64,000 nucleotides of DNA from Streptomyces rhizosphaerihabitans (GTDB lineage Bacteria; Actinomycetota; Actinomycetes; Streptomycetales; Streptomycetaceae): positions 1-64,000 of the forward strand of contig NZ_JAODTZ010000005.1 in assembly GCF_025399795.1 (NCBI RefSeq), read 5' to 3'. The position numbers and the translations under genes were made by a program. This document shows, in pieces, positions 52,527 to 59,815 of the stretch; the stretch's first letter is position 1, and each line of letters begins with the position of its first letter. Below the pieces are notes generated by a model that worked only from the letters and a program-made list of their open reading frames with translations, was not told the DNA's origin and searched no databases.

Positions 52527-53882
52527 ATGTCGTCGAATCCGGTCGCCGAGACCGTCGCCTCGCTCATGCCCCGGGCGAAGGCGGAGCTCACCGAGCTGGT
52601 GGCCTTCAAGTCGGTGGCGGACTTCGACCAGTATCCGAGGAGCGAGAGCGAGGGCGCCGCGAACTGGATCGCCGACGCGCTGCGCTCCGAGGGCTTCCAG
52701 GACATCGCTCTCCTCGACACCCCGGACGGCACCCAGTCGGTGTACGGCTTCCTGCCGGGACCCGAGGGCGCCAAGACGGTCCTGCTGTACGCGCACTACG
52801 ACGTGCAGCCGCCATTGGACGAAGCCGCCTGGACGACACCCCCGTTCGAGCTGGTGGAGCGTGACGGACGCTGGTACGGGCGGGGCAGCGCCGACTGCAA
52901 GGGCGGCGTCGTCATGCACCTGCTGGCGCTGCGTGCCCTGAAGGCGAACGGCGGCGTTCCGGTGCACGTCAAGGTCATCGTCGAGGGTTCGGAGGAGCAG
53001 GGCACCGGCGGTCTGGAGCGGTACGCCGAGGAGCATCCGGAGCTGCTGACCGCCGACACCATCGTCATCGGCGACGCCGGCAACTTCCGGGCGGGCCTGC
53101 CGACGGTCACCGCGACCCTGCGCGGCATGACCCTCGTACGGGTGCAGGTGGACACCCTCGAAGGGAACCTGCACTCCGGGCAGTTCGGCGGCGCGGCACC
53201 CGACGCGCTGGCGGCGCTGATCCGCGTACTGGACTCGCTGCGCGCGAAGGACGGTTCGACGACCGTCGACGGCCTGGCGGGCGACTTGGCGTGGGACGGC
53301 CTGCAGTACGAGGACCAGGCGTTCCGTGAGGACGCCAAGGTGCTCGACGGGGTGGAGCTCATCGGCTCCGGCACGGTCGCCGACCGGGTCTGGGCGCGTC
53401 CGGCCGTCACGGTGCTCGGGATCGACTGCCCGCCGGTCGTCGGAGCGACACCGTCGGTGCAGGCCGGTGCCCGTGCGCTGATCAGCCTGCGGGTGCCGCC
53501 GGGCGTCGACGCGGTCGAGGCGACGAAGCTGCTGGAGGCGCACATCGAGGCGCACACGCCGTGGGGCGCGCGGGTGAGCACCGAGCGGATCGGGCAGGGC
53601 CAGGCGTTCCGCGCCGACACGTCCAGCCCCGCGTACGCGTCGATGGCCCAGGCCATGGCGGTCGCCTACTCGGGCCAGGAGATGCAGTCGGCGGGCATGG
53701 GCGGCTCGATCCCGCTGTGCAACACGCTGGCCTCGCTGTACCCGCAGACGGAGATCCTGCTCATCGGCCTGAGCGAGCCGGAGGCGCAGATCCACGCGGT
53801 GAACGAGAGCGTCTCGCCGGACGAGCTGGAGCGTCTGTCGGTCGCGGAGGCGCTGTTCCTGCGGAACTACGCGGCGAGCTGA
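52527..53882 (+). CDS. M20-family dipeptidase/metallopeptidase
   Basis: This 451-residue enzyme has the M20 metal site: LYAHYDVQPP (first His-Asp), GRGSADCKGG (bridging Asp), EGSEEQGTGG (catalytic Glu and ligand), VIGDAGN and the final His region AQIHAVNESV. A dimerisation domain lies at about residues 195-330. It hydrolyses dipeptides or amidated amino acids in the cytoplasm. The ATG at 52527 follows AAGGAG. It is divergent from the geranylgeranyl-reductase-like gene, 176 bp between starts. Confidence 0.94.
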   Translation: MSSNPVAETVASLMPRAKAELTELVAFKSVADFDQYPRSESEGAANWIADALRSEGFQDIALLDTPDGTQSVYGFLPGPEGAKTVLLYAHYDVQPPLDEAAWTTPPFELVERDGRWYGRGSADCKGGVVMHLLALRALKANGGVPVHVKVIVEGSEEQGTGGLERYAEEHPELLTADTIVIGDAGNFRAGLPTVTATLRGMTLVRVQVDTLEGNLHSGQFGGAAPDALAALIRVLDSLRAKDGSTTVDGLAGDLAWDGLQYEDQAFREDAKVLDGVELIGSGTVADRVWARPAVTVLGIDCPPVVGATPSVQAGARALISLRVPPGVDAVEATKLLEAHIEAHTPWGARVSTERIGQGQAFRADTSSPAYASMAQAMAVAYSGQEMQSAGMGGSIPLCNTLASLYPQTEILLIGLSEPEAQIHAVNESVSPDELERLSVAEALFLRNYAAS

Positions 53883-53889
53883 TCGTCCG

Positions 53890-53939
53890 CGGACATGGCG
53901 AGGGCCCACGCCTGGTGGCGTGGGCCCTCGCCATGTCCG
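53890..53939. terminator. Strong bidirectional terminator, 23-bp perfect stem
   Basis: Bases 53890-53912 pair without mismatch with 53917-53939 around the loop TGGT. It lies 8 bp after the peptidase stop and before the convergent NTPase-NUDIX gene. It is the largest perfect hairpin seen in the window. Confidence 0.92.
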
Positions 53940-54089
53940 GTCCTTCATCGCGACGCCAAGGCCCGCCCGAGGTGTCGCCGGGACGCGAGGGCGTCGCGGC
54001 GCGGACGGTGCCGTCGCCGAGTCAGCCGGCACCGCAGTCCGTACGCGTCCGCCGTACGGGGCCGGGGCCGTGTGGAGGAGACCTCGGGG

Positions 54090-55127
54090 TCAGCCGAGCG
54101 GCACTCCGGCCTCCAGGTACAGCGCCGCGCCGCGCTCTCGGGCCCGCAGGGCCCAGCGGAGCCGTTCGTAGCGCACGGGCGGGAGCAGGTCGGCCGCCTC
54201 CTGTTCGGTGGCGAAGCGCCAGCCGCGCAGTTCGGGTCCGGGGAGCAGGAGTCCCCGGACGGCCTGTTCGTCCAGGTGTCCGCCGTCGAACAGGAGCCGA
54301 AGACCGCCGTAGCCGGGGGGTGCGGGCGATTCCCAGTCGACGACGAGGAGCGTGGGCACCTCGTCGAGGGTGATGCCGGTCTCCTCGGTGACCTCGCGCA
54401 TACCGGCACGGGCGGGGGCCTCGCCGGCCTCGACGACCCCGCCGGGGAACTCCCAGCCGGCCTTGTACGTCGGGTCGACGAGCAGGACGCGGTCGTTCTC
54501 GTCGAAGAGGAGCACTCCGGCCGCGACTGTCTCGGCGGTGGGTTCGGGAGTCTGCACGATGGCGCACACGGGTGCCTCCCCGGTGCGTACGGCTTCGGCA
54601 ACGCGCAGGGCGGTGTCGTACGGGGTGAGCGCGCTGGTGTCCACGGGGTGGGCGTCGGCGGTGAGCCAGGCGAGCGCGGCCCGGTAGGGCTCGATGTGGT
54701 CGTAGGACCACTGGCGCACGCGCATCTCGCCGTCGGGCAGGTCCGGGGGCACCTCGCGCCCGGCTATTCGCTCACGCAGGATCGTTTCCGCCGGAGCGAG
54801 GAGTACATGCCGTACGGGAATCCGGCGGGCGGCGAGACCGCCGAAGATCTCGTCGCGGTACTCCTGGCGCAACAGGGTCATGGGGACGACGAGGACGCCG
54901 CCGAGCTCGGCGAGCATGGCGGCGGCGGTGTCGACCACGAGCCGGCGCCAGATCGGCAGGTCCTGGAAGTCGCCGACCTCGGCGAGGTGCTTGGCCGGGA
55001 GCAGCTGCGCGAGTGTGCCCCCGACGACCTCGGGGTCGAAGAGCGTGCTGTTCGGGATCAGCTCGATCAGTTCCCGTGCGGTGGTGGTCTTCCCCGCACC
55101 GAACGCACCGTTGATCCAGAGGATCAT
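54090..55127 (-). CDS. P-loop NTPase / NUDIX hydrolase fusion
   Basis: This 345-residue protein has two modules. Residues 1-180 are a P-loop kinase-like domain (MILWINGAFGAGKTTTARE, the Walker A) resembling TmrB-like and other small NTP-binding proteins. Residues about 195-330 are a NUDIX domain with an intact box (GGVVEAGEAPARAGM then REVTEETGI). Joining the two suggests phosphorylation or recognition of a small molecule and cleavage of a nucleotide derivative, but the substrate is unknown. It is the last gene before the insertion-sequence island. Confidence 0.9.
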   Translation of the reverse strand: MILWINGAFGAGKTTTARELIELIPNSTLFDPEVVGGTLAQLLPAKHLAEVGDFQDLPIWRRLVVDTAAAMLAELGGVLVVPMTLLRQEYRDEIFGGLAARRIPVRHVLLAPAETILRERIAGREVPPDLPDGEMRVRQWSYDHIEPYRAALAWLTADAHPVDTSALTPYDTALRVAEAVRTGEAPVCAIVQTPEPTAETVAAGVLLFDENDRVLLVDPTYKAGWEFPGGVVEAGEAPARAGMREVTEETGITLDEVPTLLVVDWESPAPPGYGGLRLLFDGGHLDEQAVRGLLLPGPELRGWRFATEQEAADLLPPVRYERLRWALRARERGAALYLEAGVPLG

Positions 55128-55438
55128 TCGTACTCCAAGACTTCAAGGCCGCTGAACAGCGGCGGAGCCGCTTTCACAAGGTCATCTGAGAGCGGCGCGG
55201 GAAAAGAAGGAGTCCACAGGCCCGCGCCCACTACTTCCTTCTCCCACACCCGCTGGAGGTACACCACGATCCGCTCCTCCATCGTGACCGTTACCTCACT
55301 GAGCGACTCTGTCGGGAATCTTCAACCGTCGGCTTACTTACCTTGTCGCCACCAGCATTCCCAGCTGAGGTTGCGGGAGTCGAGGTAGGTCTGGAAGGCC
55401 GTGGGTAGCCTCAGGACTGATTCAAAGCCCTGGAGACT
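55128..55438. other. Gap with possible truncated gene end
   Basis: This 311-bp region leads to the left end of the IS30 element. On the minus strand a 34-codon frame is open from the IS boundary at 55438 and ends in SRNLSWECWWRQGK before a TAA near 55337. It could be the 3' end of a gene cut by the insertion. I do not recognise the family. The rest shows no gene. Confidence 0.35.
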
Positions 55439-56628
55439 TAGATTCAACCGGTCAGAGCAACAGTGCTGGTTGAGGACGGTTTACGTGGCGAGAATGGGTC
55501 GGCCGGGCATGCCGGACGAGATGAAGGCCGATTTGTGGCGGCGGTGGAGAGCCGGGGAGTCGACCAGCGTCATCTCGAGGCAGATCGGCAAGCCGCCCGG
55601 CTCGGTGTTCACTGTCCTCAAGCATCACGAAGGGATCGCTCCCGGACCCCGCAAAGCGCGCGTCGGAAGCTTGACCGTGGGCGAGCGGGAGGAGATCTCG
55701 CGCGGGCTGTGTGCCGGAGAGTCCTACCGGGCCATCGCCCGCCTCCTGGGGCGTGCGGTGTCGACGATCAGCCGTGAAGTCAGCAACAACGGCGGACGCG
55801 ATATCTACCGGGCGATCGCCGCGCAGGAACGGGCACTTGACCGCGCCCGGCGCCCGAAGCAGTGCCTGCTCGCCCGCAGGCCCGCACTGAGGCAGACGGT
55901 GCTGACCCTGATGAAGGAGGAGTGGTCGCCGGAACAGATCGCCGGCCACCTGCGTCTGCATCACGGTGACGACCCGGCGATGGAGATCAGCCACGAGACG
56001 ATCTACCGATCGGTCTGCACTACCCGATGGAAGGTGATCCCCCGCGAGCTGTGCAAGCGCCTGCGAACCGGCCGCCCGATCCGGAAGAACAAGCACCACA
56101 CAGTGAAAGGGCAGTAGCGCTCGCAGATCACCGATGCCCGACCGATCGAGGAGCGGCCCCAGGCGGCGGAGGACCGCAGCGAGTCCGGGCACCTGGAAGG
56201 CGATCTGGTGATCGGCTCGAACAACAGCCAGATCGCCACGCTGGTCGACCGGAAATCGCGGTTCCTCACGGTCGTGAAACTCGCCAGCCGCCACACCACC
56301 GTGGTCGTTCCCGCTCTGGCCGAGACCTACGAACGCATGGATCCCCGACTACGCAGCACGCTGACCTGGGATCGCGGCATGGAACTGGCAGCTCACAAAC
56401 GGCTCACCGCCGACACCGGTGTCGACGTGTTCTTCGCAGCCCCTGGCAACGTGGCACCAACGAGAACACCAACAAGCTGCTCCGGCAGTACCTGCCCAAA
56501 GGCACGAACCTGTCGACGTTCAGCCAGGACGATCTTGACGCCATCGCGGCGAAGCTCAACAACCGTCCGCGCAAGTGCCTGGGATTCCGCACACCAGCCG
56601 AGAGCGTTGCCTTGACCGGTTGAATCTA
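55439..56628 (+). mobile_element. IS30-family insertion sequence, decayed
   Basis: This 1190-bp element is bounded by 23-bp inverted repeats at 55439-55461 and 56606-56628. They share TAGATTCAACCGGTCA and GCAAC and differ only at two adjacent bases. It holds one transposase gene, now interrupted. No clear target duplication is visible: the right end abuts another element and the two flanks do not match, so the original site has been rearranged. Confidence 0.88.
55485..56623 (+). pseudogene. IS30-family transposase, interrupted
   Basis: The N-terminus (MGRPGMPDEMKADLWRRW) carries the two IS30 helix-turn-helix regions (TVGEREEISRGLCAGESYRA, GRAVSTISREVSNNGG). An in-frame TAG at 56115-56117 (after HHTVKGQ) cuts the frame. 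It resumes as [14 protein letters not shown], where a Trp codon (TGG) would be expected. A second lesion near 56445, consistent with loss of one base, moves the last part ([20 protein letters not shown]) to another frame. All catalytic segments can be traced, but no full enzyme can be made. Confidence 0.88.
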
Positions 56629-56644
56629 GGACTTGTCCGGCCGA

Positions 56645-57406
56645 TCATGTGCGGAGCCAGATGGTGAGGGCTGCGGCGGTGGCGGTGCCCAGGTAGACGT
56701 AGCCGCGCTTGTCGTATCTGGTGGCCACGGCCCGATGCTGCTTGAGCCTGTTGATGGCGCGCTCGATTGTGTTGCGCTTCTTGTATCGCTCTTCGTCAAA
56801 ACCGGGCGGCCGCCCGCCGCGTGAGCCCTTGCGCAGGCGGGCGGCCTGGCTATCGAGCTTCTCCGGGATCGTGTGCCGGATGCCCCGGCGCCGCAGGTAG
56901 TTCCGGACGGGCCCGTTGCTGTATGCCTTATCGGCGGCGACGCTGTCGGGCTTCTTGCGGGGCCTGCCCGACCCCAGTTTCGGGACGTGGATCTTCTCCA
57001 GGACCGGCTTGAACTGGGTGCAGTCCGCCCGCTGACCTGGTGTGACGATCAGAGACAGCGGGCGGCAGCGGCCATCCGCGCTCAGGTGGAGCTTGGTGGT
57101 GAACCCGCCCCGCGAGCGGCCCAGGCCCTCACTTCCCGCACCACCTCCACCAGGCGGGCGTGCAGGCTCTGCCACGGCGTTTCGTCCTGATGTTCTGGCC
57201 CTTCGGCCCCCTTTGAGCCGGGCGCCGGCGGCGGGTCGGTGCGGGCACCCGCCGCATGCTGATGCGCACGAACGATGGTTGAGTCGACCGAGACGTCCCA
57301 GTCGATCTCGCCTGCGGCGTCGGCCGCGGCCTGAACCTGCTGGAGCAGACGCTCCCACGTTCCGTCGGCCGACCACAGCCGGTGCCGTTCGTAGACCGTC
57401 TTCCAA
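56645..57406 (-). CDS. IS5-family transposase, second frame (orfB)
   Basis: The meaningful part begins near 57135 with GAGSEGLGRSRGGFTTKLHL. It carries the second catalytic Asp in SVAADKAYSN and the Glu in NTIERAINRLKQHRAVATRYDKR, ending TAAALTIWLRT. Upstream of that the frame is open but Arg-rich and is the shadow of orfA. I see no classic slippery heptamer in the overlap, so either a programmed -1 frameshift or a lesion explains the split. Confidence 0.8.
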   Translation of the reverse strand: MEDGLRTAPAVVGRRNVGASAPAGSGRGRRRRRDRLGRLGRLNHRSCASACGGCPHRPAAGARLKGGRRARTSGRNAVAEPARPPGGGGAGSEGLGRSRGGFTTKLHLSADGRCRPLSLIVTPGQRADCTQFKPVLEKIHVPKLGSGRPRKKPDSVAADKAYSNGPVRNYLRRRGIRHTIPEKLDSQAARLRKGSRGGRPPGFDEERYKKRNTIERAINRLKQHRAVATRYDKRGYVYLGTATAAALTIWLRT

Positions 57407-57576
57407 GGCCCGAACCGTTCCGGCAGATCACGCCATTGAACACCGGTCCGCACCCGGTGCAGAATCCCGTCGATCACCTGCCGGTGATCCCGCCACCGGC
57501 CACAACGCCTGTTGCTGACCGGCAGGAACGGACGCAGACGTTCCCACTCGGCATCACTCAGATCACCCCGCCCCAT
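57082..57576 (-). CDS. IS5-family transposase, first frame (orfA)
   Basis: The N-terminal part is 164 residues: MGRGDLSDAEWERLRPFLP (DUF4096-type domain), GVQWRDLPERFGPWKTVYERH and the first catalytic Asp in WDVSVDSTIVRAHQHA. The frame runs out near 57082. The rest of the enzyme continues in the frame one base back (orfB), so a -1 shift is needed to make the full transposase. Confidence 0.85.
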   Translation of the reverse strand: MGRGDLSDAEWERLRPFLPVSNRRCGRWRDHRQVIDGILHRVRTGVQWRDLPERFGPWKTVYERHRLWSADGTWERLLQQVQAAADAAGEIDWDVSVDSTIVRAHQHAAGARTDPPPAPGSKGAEGPEHQDETPWQSLHARLVEVVREVRAWAARGAGSPPSST

Positions 57577-57629
57577 GCCCGGAACAACGAGCAGCCCAGA
57601 TGGGGAGTAGCGGCGTCTACGCTCGGGGA

Positions 57630-57908
57630 ATGGACCGCTACGAGAAGACGGCGCATCTGGAGTGGTGGGCCAACCCATCCACCTGCCTGGCTCGAATCCC
57701 GATCAGAGCGACGGCCATCGCCAACACGGGTGAGTGGGACGCAGTGTTCTCGCCCCCTCTCGACCACGGCGTCCGCGAGAACCTGAAACAGCTCATCGAC
57801 GCGGACCCTTGCTTCACCCTTCGCTTCGACACCTCAGCCGTCGAAGTCCAGGCAGAGGACTTCGACGGCGTCGATCACCTTCGGCTGACCGTCATCCCCG
57901 AGCCGTAA
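57630..57908 (+). CDS. Passenger gene inside the IS5 element
   Basis: This 92-residue protein (MDRYEKTAHLEWWANPSTC to VDHLRLTVIPEP) is encoded on the plus strand. It is divergent from the transposase and ends 15 bp before the right terminal repeat. It is acidic, with beta-strand-like segments (CFTLRFDTSAVEV, DHLRLTVIP), and has normal codon use. I do not recognise the family. Its position wholly between the terminal repeats makes it cargo of the element. The ATG at 57630 has GGGG just upstream. Confidence 0.65.
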   Translation: MDRYEKTAHLEWWANPSTCLARIPIRATAIANTGEWDAVFSPPLDHGVRENLKQLIDADPCFTLRFDTSAVEVQAEDFDGVDHLRLTVIPEP

Positions 57909-57946
57909 AGCCGAGTAGCCCGACATGATCGGCCGGACAAGTCCTA

Positions 57947-58166
57947 AGGCCGCAGCCCTCAGGATCTCGTTGGCCCGCTTCAGCTCGGCGGTCTCCTTCT
58001 TCAGCGTCTTCATCGCCGCGGACTCTTCCGTGGTCGTCCCCGGTCGCTGCCCGGAATCGATCTCGTCCCGCCTGAACCAGTTGCGCAGCGTCTCGGCGGA
58101 GCCGATGCCGAACTTCTGAGTCACCGCCCGCAACGCGGTAGCGGTGATCGGTGGCTTGTACGGCAG
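57947..58166 (-). pseudogene. IS3-family orfA remnant
   Basis: The minus-strand frame reads AVTQKFGIGSAETLRNWFRR, DEIDSGQRPGTTTEES and a Lys/Glu-rich leucine-zipper-like helix ending ELKRANEILRAAA. This is the C-terminal half of an IS3-family OrfA. It is cut exactly at the IS5 element's TA, and its normal N-terminus is not found upstream. No orfB is present. Confidence 0.8.
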
Positions 58167-58223
58167 ACGAACCTGCCTGCGTCTCTGCAGGTTGGCGTGG
58201 TCAGCGCTCTCGACTCCTACCGG

Positions 58224-58246
58224 AATGATAGGTGGCTGGTATCATT
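58224..58246. promoter_or_regulatory. Inverted repeat in the fic promoter
   Basis: The perfect 7-bp arms AATGATA (58224-58230) and TATCATT (58240-58246) are separated by 9 bp. The right arm contains TATCAT, a good -10, which ends 6 nt before the ATG. The gene is therefore probably leaderless and regulated at this palindrome. Confidence 0.65.
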
Positions 58247-58251
58247 GAGTC

Positions 58252-59394
58252 ATGCTGTATAAGACTCCCGCGCTCGACGCCGCGGACCTCAAGGTTCTGC
58301 ACGAGGTGGACGGCCTGCGCGAGCGCCTGCGTGACGCGGTGCAGCAGGCGCCGATGAAGTGGGCTCAGGATCTGCGTAAGGCGCTGACCGCGAGCGCGAT
58401 CGCGGCATCGAACACGATCGAGGGCTATCAGGTTGACGCGAAGGACGTCGCCGACCTGATGGACGGGGAGCGTGAGGTCGACGCCAGCGAGGAGAACAAG
58501 GCGGAGACCCTTGCCTACCAGCAGGCGATGACGTACATCCAGTCCCTCCACGACGTCGCCGACTTCCGGTACAGCAAGGAACTCCTCAACGCGTTGCACT
58601 GGATGCTCCAGGGCCACCACCACCCGCTGCGCACCGCCGGGCAATGGCGTAAGACCCCGATCCGGATCACCGCGCCCGGTGACGAGCTCGCCACCGACTA
58701 CGACGGACCCGACCAGGATCTCGTGCCCGGCCTGATGGCCGAGCTGGTGGACTGGCTTAATGACGGCGATACCGAAGCGCACGTCCTGATCCGGGCGGCG
58801 ATGGCGCACCTGAACCTGGTGAAGATCCATCCGTGGTCCGACGGGAACGGCCGTATGTCCCGTTCCCTGCAGACCCTGCTGATTGCCCGCGGCGGCGTTC
58901 TCGCACCTGAGTTCTCCTCGATCGAGGAATGGCTCGGGATGCCCGGCAACACCTGGGAGTACTACAAGGTGCTCCGCGAGGTCGGCGGCCCTGTGTACTC
59001 GCCCGAACGCGACACCCTGCCCTGGATCAAGTTCAACCTGCGCGCCTACCACGAGCAGGCGCAGCGGGTGCAGCACCGGGTCGACCGCTCGAACCAGGTC
59101 TGGATCGAGCTGATGGAGCACGCCGACACCAACGGGATCAGCGAGCGGCAAGTGACCGCCCTCCACGAGGTCGCGATGGTGGGCCGGGTACGCCGCTCGC
59201 GCTACGAGCGGCAGGAAGCGATCAACACCCAGCAGGCAACCCGGGACCTGCAGGCCCTCACGAAGGCCGACGTCCTCACCGCGATCGGGCAGACGAAGGG
59301 CCGCCACTACGTCGCCGGCCCCCGCTTCCCGCAGAACGTCATGGCGACCTCACGCCGACCGCACCGCATCATCAACCCCTACGCCACCGCATAA
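58252..59394 (+). CDS. Fic-family protein with N-terminal inhibitory helix
   Basis: This 380-residue protein has the Fic core motif HPWSDGNGRMSR (catalytic His, near residue 198). It has the inhibitory SNTIEG motif ((S/T)xxxE(G/N), near residue 54) in an N-terminal helix, i.e. a class II Fic. A C-terminal winged-helix-like region (GISERQVTALHEVA and following) ends the protein. Fic enzymes transfer AMP or another nucleotide to hydroxyls of target proteins, and the inhibitory Glu blocks ATP binding until relieved. Many act as toxins or housekeeping regulators. It lies among insertion sequences with no separate antitoxin gene. Confidence 0.92.
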   Translation: MLYKTPALDAADLKVLHEVDGLRERLRDAVQQAPMKWAQDLRKALTASAIAASNTIEGYQVDAKDVADLMDGEREVDASEENKAETLAYQQAMTYIQSLHDVADFRYSKELLNALHWMLQGHHHPLRTAGQWRKTPIRITAPGDELATDYDGPDQDLVPGLMAELVDWLNDGDTEAHVLIRAAMAHLNLVKIHPWSDGNGRMSRSLQTLLIARGGVLAPEFSSIEEWLGMPGNTWEYYKVLREVGGPVYSPERDTLPWIKFNLRAYHEQAQRVQHRVDRSNQVWIELMEHADTNGISERQVTALHEVAMVGRVRRSRYERQEAINTQQATRDLQALTKADVLTAIGQTKGRHYVAGPRFPQNVMATSRRPHRIINPYATA

Positions 59395-59815
59395 CACCAA
59401 GGCAGCTGGACTCGGGCTGATCGAACTGCGGCGATGACGTCCACAAGACGGCCCTGACCGCCGTGGTCTCCTTCGATATCGTCCAGCAGCGGCCCGCCCG
59501 GATCAGCGAAGACCAACGCGACTGCCTGAACCCGCTCCTGGGTGCGTGCCCCCGTTATGTTTTCCGTGGTCCTGCAAGAGGGCCGCTGGCCTCCGGGCCC
59601 GGCATGACTGTGTCCCCCTGTCGAACGGATGACCTGGGGGGTGGTGTCACCGGGCCCGAGAGACGCCGTTGGAGACGCTGATGAGAGGTCTGACCACCGC
59701 CTGGTCTGGCGCAATGCCCGGCATCCCGCGGGCGGCAGGTCTGCATAACGTGGATGCGCGCATACGACGCCAACGCCCTGGCCAGCACCGCACGAACCCG
59801 GTTCAGGAGGATGGG
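59395..59815 (+). other. IS110 left-end region, candidate bridge RNA
   Basis: This 421-bp region lies between fic and the IS110 recombinase start. Roughly 59550-59800 is GC-rich with several short complementary segments (for example CCCCC at 59622-59626 with GGGGG at 59636-59641, and the GGTGTCACC palindrome at 59643-59651). IS110-group elements are known to encode a bridge RNA in their long left end, so one is expected here. The element boundary could not be fixed. The 59395-59550 part is unassigned. Confidence 0.45.

Larger units (their letters stand above)
56629..57944 (-). mobile_element. IS5-family (IS427-like) insertion sequence with passenger gene
   Basis: This 1316-bp element has perfect 21-bp terminal inverted repeats (56629-56649 and 57924-57944, beginning GGACTTGTCCGGCCGATC). 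TA dinucleotides flank it at 56627-56628 and 57945-57946, consistent with a TA target duplication. The left TA is also the last two bases of the IS30 element. Transposase frames run on the minus strand, and a small plus-strand gene sits between the transposase start and the right end. Confidence 0.9.

Noticed and set aside
51088..53882. Terpenoid or carotenoid biosynthetic gene cluster
   Set aside because: A single geranylgeranyl-reductase-like gene beside a peptidase is not a cluster. No synthase is present.
59379..59574. Minus-strand frame reading RVQAVALVFADPGGPLLDD between fic and IS110
   Set aside because: It is protein-like in places but I cannot assign a family, and the frame continues upstream as a shadow of the IS110 leader. 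It is left unassigned in the gap entry.
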